Shown here one piece after another: positions 25,056 through 32,747 of a DNA stretch of 64,000 bases (position 1 is the first letter of the stretch; each line of letters starts with the position of its first letter). This DNA is from Actinocatenispora rupis. Its GTDB lineage: Bacteria > Actinomycetota > Actinomycetes > Mycobacteriales > Micromonosporaceae. The notes beneath the pieces were generated by a model. That model worked only from the letters and a program-made list of their open reading frames with translations, was not told where the DNA came from and searched no databases. The position numbers were made by a program, and so were the translations under genes. The stretch is taken from positions 1 to 64,000 of the forward strand of contig NZ_BOMB01000019.1 of NCBI RefSeq assembly GCF_016861975.1, read 5' to 3'.

Positions 25056-26521
25056 CCCCGGCGGAACTCGGCGCGCCAGCGGTCACCGACCCGGTCCACC
25101 CGTACGGCCGTGAGCCCGCCGTCGGCGAACGCGTCGATCTCGGCGCGGGTCAGCGGCCACGGCGGGCCCGCCGGGTCGGGCTCGTCGGCCGCGGCGGAGA
25201 CGACGAGCAGGGTGCCGCCGGGCGCGACCAGCTCGCCGACCCGCCGGGTCGCCTCGGCCCGCACCGACCGCGGCAGCGCCTGCACCGTCACCACCTCCAC
25301 CACCAGCTCGTACGCCCCGCGCCAGGCCGCCGGGAGGTCGAACAGGTCGGCGTGCACGTACCGCACGACGGTGCCGGGGTGGCGTTCGCGGGCGAGCCGG
25401 ACCGCGGTGTCGGCCACGTCGAACGCGGTCGTCTCGTACCCGAGGGACGCCACGAACTCGGCGTCTGCACCGAGCCCGGCGCCGACCACCACCGCGCGCC
25501 GTCCGGTGCCGTCGCGGCCGGCGGCCCATTCGGCGAGCAGCGGCTGCGGCGAGTCCCGGTCCCAGGGCATCGCGACCGCGCCGTCGTCGGCCGCCGAGTA
25601 CAGCCGGTCGAACCAGGCCGTGGGCGCCTCCCCGTCCGCGCGCGCCTGCGCCGCCAGCCGGTCCGCCTGGTACGGCCAGCCGCCCGAGGTGTGCCGCAAC
25701 AGCGCCGGCACCAACCGGTCCCAGTACTCCCGGGGCGGGGTGCGGTGGCCGAGGCCGGGCATCGGCAGCAGCTCCGCGTCGTACCGCGCGGCCAGCGCCT
25801 CGCCGTGCGGGAACGGGAACAGCGGGTCCTCGGTGCCGTGCACGACCAGCGTCGGCACCGGCCCGGTCGGCCCCGCCGCCGGCTCGTCGTCGTCCACGAG
25901 CAGCCCGTGGTTCACCAGGCTCGCCGCCATGTCCCGGGTCCGGTCCACCACCCGCCCCGCGTACTCCCGGGTCGCGTCCACGTCCACCCCGCCGGACCCC
26001 TCGTACGCCGCGTGCAGGGCGACGAGGTGTTCGACCATCGCCGCGCGGTCGGCGGGATCCGGCGCGGACGGCGGATCGGCGAAGAACCGGCGCAGCTGTT
26101 CCGTCGGCGGCGGCAGCCCCGGCACGTGGTCGATCGGGCTCGTCGACAGCAACGTCAGCGACAGCACCCGGTCGGGCGCGAAACCGGCGATGCTCTGCGC
26201 CAGCCCGCCGCCCATCGAGATGCCGACCAGGTGCGCCCGCTCGATCCCCAGCGCGTCCAGCACGCCCAGCGCGTCGTTCGCCAGATCCCGCCCCGAGTAC
26301 GCCGGGGCGCCGGCCGGGTAGCTCGTGGACCGGCCCGTGTCGCGATGGTCGTAGCGCACCACGTACCGCAGGCCGTCGGCGAGTCGTACGCAGAGGTCGT
26401 CGTCCCAGGAGTCCATCGACGCGCCGGAGCCGGCGATGAGCAGGATCGCCGGATGCTTCGGCCGTCCGAAGGTCTCGACGCACAGCTCGACCGCGCCGAC
26501 CCGCACCATCCGTTCGCCCAT
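25052..26521 (-). CDS. Alpha/beta hydrolase-SAM methyltransferase fusion
   Basis: This 489-residue two-domain protein starts at ATG 26521 (MGERMVRVG). Residues 1 to about 285 are an alpha/beta hydrolase: oxyanion strand PAILLIAGSGASMDSW, nucleophile elbow GISMGGG (Ser), acid HGTEDPLFP and catalytic His in PGLGHRTPP. Residues about 300-489 are a class I methyltransferase: SAM loop AVVVGAGLGADAEF, acidic strand TAFDVADTAVRLAR, then VRYVHADLFDLP and GGTLLVVSAAADEPD. Separate genes for these two enzyme types are common; the fusion suggests sequential action on one ester-containing metabolite. The product and substrate are unknown. Confidence 0.85.
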   Translation of the reverse strand: MGERMVRVGAVELCVETFGRPKHPAILLIAGSGASMDSWDDDLCVRLADGLRYVVRYDHRDTGRSTSYPAGAPAYSGRDLANDALGVLDALGIERAHLVGISMGGGLAQSIAGFAPDRVLSLTLLSTSPIDHVPGLPPPTEQLRRFFADPPSAPDPADRAAMVEHLVALHAAYEGSGGVDVDATREYAGRVVDRTRDMAASLVNHGLLVDDDEPAAGPTGPVPTLVVHGTEDPLFPFPHGEALAARYDAELLPMPGLGHRTPPREYWDRLVPALLRHTSGGWPYQADRLAAQARADGEAPTAWFDRLYSAADDGAVAMPWDRDSPQPLLAEWAAGRDGTGRRAVVVGAGLGADAEFVASLGYETTAFDVADTAVRLARERHPGTVVRYVHADLFDLPAAWRGAYELVVEVVTVQALPRSVRAEATRRVGELVAPGGTLLVVSAAADEPDPAGPPWPLTRAEIDAFADGGLTAVRVDRVGDRWRAEFRRG

Positions 26522-26577
26522 CCGCCCAGCCTCGCACAGGGGTACGACAGCCACCGCCGCATCGCCGGGTCGGCGCG

Positions 26578-26985
26578 TCAGACGGACGGCGCGTCGAGGC
26601 CGAAGCTGAGGATGCGTTCGGGATGGATCCGGATGATCGCGCCGTCGAAGCCACCCGGACTCCCGGCACCCCAGGCGGAGTCGGTCGGTTCGGTGATCGC
26701 CTCGGCGTACCCGCGGATCTCGACGCAGCGCGGCCGCCACGGCTGGACCGAGGCGAGGTCGTCGACCACGAACGCGGCCTGCCCGTTCGCCGCCACGTTC
26801 CGGAACTTGCGGCTGTGCGACATCCGGTGCCCGGCGATGTCGATCGTGCCGGTGCCGGCGTTGTACCGGAAGCCGACGGGACTGACCTGCAACGTACCGC
26901 CGGGTTGTGCGGTGGCGAGCCGGCCGAGCCGCTGCCCGGCCAGGTACTCCAGTTCGGTCCCGCTGAAGGACGCGCTCTCGCTCAT
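26578..26985 (-). CDS. PPOX-class (F420-dependent type) oxidoreductase
   Basis: This is a 135-residue protein. ATG 26985 (MSESASFSG) is preceded by GAGGAGA; a longer frame to 27048 lacks that site. The fold is the pyridoxamine-phosphate-oxidase split barrel: LAGQRLGRLATAQPGG, LQVSPVGFRYNAGTGTIDI, HRMSHSRKFRNVAANGQAAF and VEIRGYAEAIT. The size and the SRKFRNV motif fit actinobacterial PPOX F420-dependent reductases, which reduce or bind flavin-like cofactors. It lies between the hydrolase-methyltransferase fusion and a TetR operon, with its own ribosome site. Confidence 0.8.
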   Translation of the reverse strand: MSESASFSGTELEYLAGQRLGRLATAQPGGTLQVSPVGFRYNAGTGTIDIAGHRMSHSRKFRNVAANGQAAFVVDDLASVQPWRPRCVEIRGYAEAITEPTDSAWGAGSPGGFDGAIIRIHPERILSFGLDAPSV

Positions 26986-27094
26986 GGATGTCTCCTCGGT
27001 CGTACGGGTGCCCGGGTCCACGTTCCCAGCGGCGCGCGCCGGGTGCACGTGCGCGCACCGCCGACCACCCGACGGTGGACGCGTCGTACCCGGG

Positions 27095-27733
27095 TCAGTG
27101 GGGGAGGGCGGCGAGCAGGGCGGTGAGGCCGAGGTCGAAGTGGTCGCCGGTCTCGGCCTGGTCCGCCGCGTACGCCAGCGCGTTGTACCCGGCGGAGTCC
27201 GGCCGCGGCTTCCGGCTGCGCCGCCGCGCGCCGAGCTGGAGTACGGCGAGGTTCAGGGCGTGGCCGACGGTGAACTCCCGCAGGCAGCGCAGGATCCGCA
27301 GCGCGTCGGCGGCGTCGATCCCGGCCGCGGTCAGCTGGCCGATCATCCGGGTGCCGGCGTCGATCGCGGCGGGCGACCGCAGCGGCCGGGTGGCGAAGAT
27401 GGTGACCGCGTGCGGGTGCGCGAGCAGCGTGTCCCGCAACCGCCGGTGGTACTGCCCGGCCATGTCGTGCCACGGCCCGTCCCAGGGCAGCGTGTCGACG
27501 TCGAGTTCGGTGAACAGGGCCTCGGCGATCCCGTCGAACAGCGCTTCCTGGTCGGGGAAGTAGCGGTAGACGGCCATCGGGTCGACGCCGAGTTCGGCGC
27601 CCAGCTTGCGCATGGAGAACCGGTCCCGGCCGATGTCGTCGACGAGCGCCAGCGCCACCGCCGCGATGTACGCACGGCTCAGCGTGGTCCGGGTCGGTGC
27701 GTCCGGCCGGGTACGTTTCGGGTCACGGGTCAT
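27095..27733 (-). CDS. TetR-family repressor of the downstream-type (TetR_C) class
   Basis: This 212-residue regulator has a helix-turn-helix in FSMRKLGAELGVDPMAVYRYFPDQEALFDGI split over residues about 38-68. The C-terminal domain (WHDMAGQYHRRLRDTLLAHP, then ATRPLRSPAAIDAGTRMIG) resembles the tetracycline-repressor-type ligand domain. The ATG at 27733 overlaps the stop of the preceding hydrolase gene (ATGA), so the repressor is made with the enzyme. A perfect 17-base palindrome at the start of that operon is the likely binding site, implying autoregulation released by the hydrolase substrate or a related compound. Confidence 0.85.
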   Translation of the reverse strand: MTRDPKRTRPDAPTRTTLSRAYIAAVALALVDDIGRDRFSMRKLGAELGVDPMAVYRYFPDQEALFDGIAEALFTELDVDTLPWDGPWHDMAGQYHRRLRDTLLAHPHAVTIFATRPLRSPAAIDAGTRMIGQLTAAGIDAADALRILRCLREFTVGHALNLAVLQLGARRRSRKPRPDSAGYNALAYAADQAETGDHFDLGLTALLAALPH

Positions 27734-28620
27734 GGTGCCAGGTGTCCGATCAGGCAGCGGGCGAACTCGTCCGGCCGTTGTTGGTAGACCGTGTGCCCGC
27801 CCGGGAATTCCACGCAGGGCACGCCGGTCCGCGCACCGATCAGGTGCGCGGGCCGATGGTACGGGCGCCCCACGCTGTCCGCGCCGGTCGCCAGCCGCCA
27901 GCGCAGTCCCGTCGCGGCGAGCGCGTCCAGGTCGGGCCGGTACTCGTAACAGAACGCGGGCAGTTCGCGGCGGAACAGGATCCCGGCGTTGCCGACCAGG
28001 CGCGTCATCCCGCCCGGCGGCCGCCCGGTCACCCGGGTACGCACCGCGCTGCCGGCCAGTACCAGCCGCATCGCCGCCGCGGTCAGCGCCCGTCCGGTCC
28101 GCGTGGTGAACGGCTTCGGCGGACGCGGCATCGTCATCGCGGCGAACGCGACGAACCCGCGCAACGGCCCCTCCGCATCGGCCGTACGCCGGAGGCCGTC
28201 CAGCTCGCGCTGCTCCGGGCTGTCCGGCAGCAGGCCGAGCATCGGCGGCGGTTCGTGCACGACGGCGCCGAGCAGCCGGTCGTGGTGTCGCGCCACCACG
28301 TCCAGCGCGACGATCGCGCCACTGCTGTTGCCGAACAGGTACGCCCGGTCGACGCCATGCTGGTCCAGTACGGCGATGGCGTCGTCGGCCTGGGTCGCGA
28401 CGTCCACCGGGGCGTCGGCGGCGTCGAGCGGGCTGCGCGAGTTGCCGCGCCGGTCGTACGTCAGCACCGTGAAGCGGTCCGCCAGCAGGGGCATGACCTC
28501 CGCGTACATCTCGGCGTCGCCGCCACCGCCGGGGATCAGCAGGAGCGCCGGCCCCGCACCGCCGACCTGCGTTCGCAACCGCGCCCCCGGCACCCGCACG
28601 GTGTCTACACCGTAGTCCAT
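27730..28620 (-). CDS. Alpha/beta hydrolase in TetR-controlled operon
   Basis: This is a 296-residue hydrolase if ATG 28620 is used. Motifs: ALLLIPGGGGDAEMYAEV (oxyanion region), TYDRRGNSRSP, nucleophile elbow GNSSGAI (Ser), and C-terminal catalytic His in EFPGGHTVYQ. The frame stays open to 28686, but ATG 28620 abuts a palindrome overlapping a TACACT -10-like box. A leaderless transcript starting at this ATG would explain the lack of a ribosome site. The coupled TetR gene follows. The substrate is unknown; epoxide-, ester- or haloalkane-type chemistry is possible. Confidence 0.8.
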   Translation of the reverse strand: MDYGVDTVRVPGARLRTQVGGAGPALLLIPGGGGDAEMYAEVMPLLADRFTVLTYDRRGNSRSPLDAADAPVDVATQADDAIAVLDQHGVDRAYLFGNSSGAIVALDVVARHHDRLLGAVVHEPPPMLGLLPDSPEQRELDGLRRTADAEGPLRGFVAFAAMTMPRPPKPFTTRTGRALTAAAMRLVLAGSAVRTRVTGRPPGGMTRLVGNAGILFRRELPAFCYEYRPDLDALAATGLRWRLATGADSVGRPYHRPAHLIGARTGVPCVEFPGGHTVYQQRPDEFARCLIGHLAP

Positions 28621-28636
28621 GTCTACAGTGTAGACA
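28599..28636 (-). promoter_or_regulatory. TetR-type operator pair over a possible leaderless promoter
   Basis: TGTCTACAGTGTAGACA at 28620-28636 is a perfect palindrome (eight-base arms, one central base). A second inverted repeat, CGGTGT-CT-ACACCG, lies at 28599-28612 inside the first codons. On the minus strand, TACACT sits six bases before the ATG and fits a -10 box. Repressor binding here would block transcription directly. Confidence 0.65.
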
Positions 28637-28818
28637 CGCCCGGCGGGCCCCAGTCGGCAGGCTCGGATCTGGCTCAACGGAGCCACCTGCGACCCGTCAC
28701 CGGCAGCTCCGGGTACGCCGGCACGTGCCCGGCTGCGGCGTACCGGATCGGGGCCGTCGGTCGGAACGGCGATCCGGGGCGACGCTGCCTGCTCCCGCAG
28801 CGTCGCGGCGGGCGCAGC

Positions 28819-29837
28819 TCACCGCCCGCCACCGGCCGCCACCGCGTTGCCCGTGTCGCGCGTCGGGACGGCGCCGGCGTCCGCGGTACCGCGGTGTGGT
28901 GCGGCGGGCAGGGGACAGCCGGACGCGTACGCGCCCGGTCTTCCGTCGTTCGGCGGGCGTTGGCCGTAGCGGGGCCGGATCGCCGGCACCGGGTCGTCGC
29001 CGTCGAGGTACGCGCGGAGCTGGGCGAGCGCGCTGGCGATGATGCGGGAGACGTGCATCTGCGAGATGCCGAGGCGCCGGCCGATCTCCGTCTGGCTCAG
29101 GTCGGCGACGAACCGCAGCGCGAGGACGGTGCGGTCGCGTTCGGGCAGCCGGGTGAGTGCGGCGGGCAGTGACACGCGGGCGGCGACGGCGTCCAGGTCC
29201 CGGTCGATCGAACCGACGACCTCCTCCAGCGACCGCGGCGGCCGGCCGTCGTCGTCGCGGTTGGTCGGCGCGTTCAGCGACATGGGGCGGTAGTTCTGTT
29301 CGGCGAGCAGGGTTTCGGTGATCTCGGCGGTGCCGACGCCCAGTACGGCGGCGAGGTCGGCGACGCCGGCGGAGCGGTGCAGCCGCTGGCTCAGTTGCTC
29401 TCGGCCGCCTGCATCCGCAACCGGAGCTCCTGTACTCCGCGCGGCGGCCGGATCGCCCACCCCCGGTCGCGGAAGTGTCTGCGCAGTTCGCCGCGGATGG
29501 TGGGGGTGGCGAACGCGAGGAAGCCGTGACCGGGGTGGTCGGGATCGTACCGGTCGACGGCCTCGATCAGCCCGATCGCGGCGACCTGTACGAGGTCGTC
29601 GAGGCTTTCCGCGCTGCCGGCGTACCGGCGGGCGAGTCGCGTGGCGAACGGCAGGAACGCCTCGATCACGCGGGTCCTCGTGTCGGCCCGGCGGGGATCG
29701 TCGGCGGGTAGCCGTGCCAGCAGATCCAACAGGTCCAGCGCGCGCCGGTCCACCGCCGTTCCGCGGCGCGGGCGGGTCTCGGTGCCGGTTTCGATGTCCC
29801 GGGGGAAGCTTGCGTGCAATGCGTGGAGGCAGGCCAT
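28819..29837 (-). pseudogene. SigB/F/G-type RNA polymerase sigma factor, one-base frameshift
   Basis: The first part (ATG 29837 to 29391) has region 2: ADTRTRVIEAFLPFATRLAR, ESLDDLVQVAAIGLIEAVDR, FATPTIRGELRRHFRDRGW, and the region 3 start RPPRGVQELRLR. Near 29395 the frame is lost at GCGGCC-GAGAGC; one missing C would restore AAREQLSQRL. The second frame then continues through region 3 (VADLAAVLGVGTAEITETL) and region 4 (LTRLPERDRTVLALRFV, SQTEIGRRLGISQMHVSRI), with a Pro-rich tail to 28819. Otherwise it is an intact stress-type sigma factor of the SigB/F/G subfamily. The defect could be real or a sequencing error. Many genes in the window have matching promoters. Confidence 0.8.
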
Positions 29838-30270
29838 CGCAGCCCTTTCGCCGCGTACGCCGCCGGCGTGTGGTACTGCGGAGCCGCCCCGGTGGGGGCT
29901 GGCCGCGGCAGCGGGCTCGTCGGCGACGCATCATGACGTCGACCGGTGCCCGGCTGCCTGAGCACCCGATCAGGAATCACCCAAAACGGGATGGCGCTTC
30001 GGTCGGTGCCGGTCCGGCCGGCTCCCTCGGACTGGAGAGCCGTACGGGTCCAGTGGCACCTCGCAGGAAGAGTAAGTCGGCGGCGCGCCCGTCGCAACAG
30101 AACGCGGGCTCGCGACGGCCCGGGTCGGGCGTCGGACGCGAGGGTCGGGGAAGCACGCTTTGCCGCCCACGGCAGGCGATCCGCGCCGTACGCGTCCGTC
30201 AGGTGGGAGAGTGTGGGGAGGGTGTGGACGCCGGGCCGGCGCCCGCCGAGCCCGGGACAGGGAGTACGTG
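29838..30270. other. Intergenic region between divergent sigma factor and GAF-ANTAR genes
   Basis: About 430 bases hold no convincing gene. It should contain the promoters of the two divergent regulators. GGGAG before ATG 30271 is the likely ribosome site of the ANTAR gene. No GGGTA-type -10 box was found in this stretch. Confidence 0.4.
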
Positions 30271-30975
30271 ATGACTGGTGGGGAGCAGGTCGATCTGGCC
30301 GCACTCTTCGCCGGCATGGCGCGCGACCTGCTCGCGCGGCACGGGGTCGAGGCGACCCTGGAGGAGACCTGCCGGCTGGCGGCGGCGACGATCGACGGCT
30401 GCGACTCGGCCGGCGTGTCGATGGTCCACCGGGACGGGCACATCGACACGCCCGCCGCGAGCAGCGAGGTCGCCGGGATCGCCCACGACATCCAGTACGA
30501 GCTGCACGAGGGGCCGTGCCTGGACACGATCTGGGAGCACGACACCGTACGCATCGACGACCTGGCGACCGAACGTCGCTGGCCGGCGTTCGCCGCGAAG
30601 GCGGTCGAGGTCGGGGTGGGCAGCATGATGTGCTTCCGGCTGTTCACCGAGCGCGACACGCTCGGCGCGCTGAACCTCTTCGCCGCCCGGCCGCGGGCGT
30701 TCGACGAGGAGTCCCGCGAGATCGGGTCGATCTTCGCCGCCCACGTGGCGGTGGCGCTGTCCGCGGAGCGTACGAAGGCCCAGCTCACCGAGGCGTTCTA
30801 CACGCGGCAGCGGATCGGGGAGGCCGCCGGCATCCTCGCCGAACGCCACCAGATGACCACCGCGGACGCGTTCCAGATGTTGGCCGAGGCGTCCCAGCAC
30901 CACAACATCAAGCTGCGCGACCTGGCGGAGCGGCTCGTGGCCGACGAGAACCGGGCCCGCGCACGCGGTACCTGA
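30271..30975 (+). CDS. GAF and ANTAR domain regulator
   Basis: This 234-residue protein starts at ATG 30271, with GGGAG upstream. Residues about 10-165 form a GAF domain (VEATLEETCRLAAATIDGCD, DSAGVSMVHRDG, LHEGPCLDTIWEHDTVRIDD, CFRLFTERDTLGALNLFA). Residues about 175-230 are an ANTAR RNA-binding domain (RQRIGEAAGILAERHQMTTA, DAFQMLAEASQHHNIKLRDL). Such proteins bind paired hairpins in nascent RNA and prevent termination when a ligand or partner is sensed. It is divergent from the sigma factor gene. Its RNA targets are not evident here. Confidence 0.9.
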   Translation: MTGGEQVDLAALFAGMARDLLARHGVEATLEETCRLAAATIDGCDSAGVSMVHRDGHIDTPAASSEVAGIAHDIQYELHEGPCLDTIWEHDTVRIDDLATERRWPAFAAKAVEVGVGSMMCFRLFTERDTLGALNLFAARPRAFDEESREIGSIFAAHVAVALSAERTKAQLTEAFYTRQRIGEAAGILAERHQMTTADAFQMLAEASQHHNIKLRDLAERLVADENRARARGT

Positions 30976-31006
30976 ACCCGCCCGTCGGGTGACCGCGCCG
31001 GCGCCG

Positions 31007-31486
31007 TCAACCCGCGTCGTCGAAGTGCAGGACCCGACCGGAACACCCCGTGTCCGGTACTCCCGCGTCGAGCGCCGTCCGCAGCGCGCGCTCCTCGTAC
31101 GCGAAGTGGGATTCGAGGATGGCGGTGAGTCCGTCGAGCTCGCGGCCGATCCGGGTGGGGTCGGCGGTGGGCGAGGTGGCGGAGCCGGCGAGCTCGGCGA
31201 CCCGGGCGAGGATGGCCGCGATCATCGTGTGGTCCTCGACGAGCTTGGCGACCGTACCGGTGAGGTCGGGGCGTTCGGCGAGCAGTTCGGTGAACAGGCC
31301 GGCGTCCTCGCCGCGGTGGTGCGTGGTCAGCGCGGAGCAGAACGCCAGGCAGTGCGTGCCGAGCGTCGGCGCGGGCTCGTCGTGCAGGTTCGCGCGCAGC
31401 TGCGCGAGGCGGTGGCGGAGCTGCTGGTGCGCATCGGCCAGCTGGCGGCTGAGCGTGACGGCGCGGCCGGTGTCGGGAGAGGCCAC
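31007..31486 (-). CDS. Hemerythrin-domain protein
   Basis: This 159-residue protein starts at GTG 31486, behind GAAGGGA; upstream in-frame starts are less well placed. It is a four-helix hemerythrin domain with iron-ligand motifs. These are His in LADAHQQLRH, HHRGEDAGLF (the HHxxE/D core), EDHTMIAAIL and the final HFAYEERAL. It probably binds a di-iron centre and senses O2, NO or iron, or acts in redox stress. The neighbours are a DinB-like protein and a GAF-ANTAR regulator, fitting a stress-response cluster. Confidence 0.85.
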   Translation of the reverse strand: MASPDTGRAVTLSRQLADAHQQLRHRLAQLRANLHDEPAPTLGTHCLAFCSALTTHHRGEDAGLFTELLAERPDLTGTVAKLVEDHTMIAAILARVAELAGSATSPTADPTRIGRELDGLTAILESHFAYEERALRTALDAGVPDTGCSGRVLHFDDAG

Positions 31487-31589
31487 GGACGGTGGTCCCT
31501 TCGGTTCGGCACCTCCATGCCTGACGCAGCCCGTCACCGGCACGCGATGCGCCGTCATCGGATCATGGCCGGCGCCCGCGGCGCAAGCG

Positions 31590-32144
31590 TCACACGCGGC
31601 GGCGGTACAGGTCGCGCAGCAGGGACAGTTCCGCGCCGTGGTGGATGACCTCGCGGTGGATGTGCAGCACGAGCGCGGCCATCGGCTCGTCGGCGTACCC
31701 GTGCTCGCCGCACGGTGCGGCGAGTCCCTCCGCGTCCAGCCCGCGCACGCCGTCCACCCACCGGGCGTACTCCCGGTCCAGCTGCGCGAGCGCGGCGCCG
31801 GCCGTACCGGCGTGGTCGAAGGTGTCGAAGTCGGTCGGCGGGCCACCGAAGTGCGTGGCGTTGCGCATCGCGAACACGCCCACGATCACGTGCGCGAGCC
31901 GCCACGCGATCGTCGTCACCGGCGCCGGATCCGGTGCCGGATAAGCGAAGTCCACCGTGTACGCCCCGGCGCCGCCCGGCATCGTCGCGCTTCCGGTGCC
32001 GCGCGGGCGAAGGGTCCACGCGTCCGCGACGGGCTCCCAGAAGTACTCGTCGTCGGTGAGGCCGTCGAGCCGGGGCCGCAGCTGGTGCTCCCAGTGCCAG
32101 GTGAGCTGGCCGAGCAGTTGGCCGGTCCAGTCCAGGGTCGTCAT
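31590..32144 (-). CDS. DinB-superfamily protein
   Basis: This is a 184-residue protein. I chose ATG 32144 (MTTLDWTGQLLGQL), seven codons inside the frame. It has the four-helix DinB/YfiT metalloenzyme fold: WHWEHQLRPRLDGLTDDEYFWEP, then TIAWRLAHVIVGVFAMRN (metal His) and MAALVLHIHREVIHHGAEL, which carries the C-terminal HxxxH-like ligands. The family includes thiol-dependent transferases using mycothiol or bacillithiol, but the substrate is not predictable. It is separated from the hemerythrin gene by about 100 bases on the same strand. Confidence 0.85.
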   Translation of the reverse strand: MTTLDWTGQLLGQLTWHWEHQLRPRLDGLTDDEYFWEPVADAWTLRPRGTGSATMPGGAGAYTVDFAYPAPDPAPVTTIAWRLAHVIVGVFAMRNATHFGGPPTDFDTFDHAGTAGAALAQLDREYARWVDGVRGLDAEGLAAPCGEHGYADEPMAALVLHIHREVIHHGAELSLLRDLYRRRV

Positions 32145-32279
32145 GGCCCTGAGGGTAGGCGGCACCGCGGTCGGTTCCGGTCCGGAACGACCAACGGGCG
32201 CAACGGTTCGGCCGGGGCGCGGCTGTCCCGGCTCGTGTCAGTCCACTGTGGACCGCCGCGAATCGTGGCGCCGATCCGG

Positions 32280-32612
32280 TCAGGACGCGCCGAGTGCCTT
32301 CTCCAGCTGCTTCTTGGTCATCGAGGAACGGCCGGCGATGTTGCGCTGCCGCGCCTCGTTGTACAGCTGGTCCTTGGTGCGTCCGCGCGGGCCGCCGCGG
32401 CCGGACCGTTCGCCGCCACGCTGCTGCGGCGACTTGTCCTGCACGGAACTCCGGCTCGCGGTACGCGTCTGGCCGGCCTGCGCGCGGTTCTTGTTGACCG
32501 TGCGGGCGGCGATCTCCTCCGCGCGCCGCTCCGACGTACCGCGGTCCTTGGCCGAGTCCTTCACGTGCTCGTACTGGCGTTCCTGTTTGTCGGTCCATTC
32601 CTGCCTGGGCAT
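32280..32612 (-). CDS. Small basic protein with C-terminal SAP/Rho-N-like motif, often called plasmid stabilisation protein
   Basis: This 110-residue, highly charged protein starts at ATG 32612. The N-terminus (WTDKQERQYEHVKDSAKDRG, RRAEEIAARTVNKNRAQAG) matches a small actinobacterial family usually labelled plasmid stabilisation protein. The C-terminal 35 residues (TKDQLYNEARQRNIAGRSSM, TKKQLEKALG) form a helix-extended-helix like SAP or Rho N-terminal domains and closely resemble the tail of Ku at 45.9 kb. DNA or RNA binding is likely. A SigB-type promoter lies 38 bases upstream, so it is probably made in stress. Confidence 0.75.
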   Translation of the reverse strand: MPRQEWTDKQERQYEHVKDSAKDRGTSERRAEEIAARTVNKNRAQAGQTRTASRSSVQDKSPQQRGGERSGRGGPRGRTKDQLYNEARQRNIAGRSSMTKKQLEKALGAS

Positions 32613-32649
32613 GACAACCGTCCCCCTCGCCTCGTGCTCTTCCGACCGG

Positions 32650-32674
32650 ATACCCGCGTCCCGGCGGACCATGC
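32650..32674 (-). promoter_or_regulatory. SigB-type promoter (GCAT-N15-GGGTAT)
   Basis: On the minus strand, GCAT (32671-32674), a 15-base spacer and GGGTAT (32650-32655) match the GNNT-N14-16-GGGTA pattern of actinobacterial SigB-like factors. It is placed to drive the small SAP-motif protein gene (ATG 32612). Confidence 0.5.
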
Positions 32675-32689
32675 ACGTCACCCGCCAAG

Positions 32690-32714
32690 GTGTACCGGCC
32701 GGGGTCGGGGGTAG
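32690..32714 (+). promoter_or_regulatory. SigB-type promoter (GTGT-N15-GGGTAG)
   Basis: GTGT (32690-32693), a 15-base spacer and GGGTAG (32709-32714) lie 34 bases before the pyruvate-oxidase-like ATG. It is divergent from the similar promoter at 32650-32674, so one factor could drive both directions. Confidence 0.5.
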
Positions 32715-32747
32715 CGCAGTCGGGAGCGAACGGAATCGGGAGGCGTG

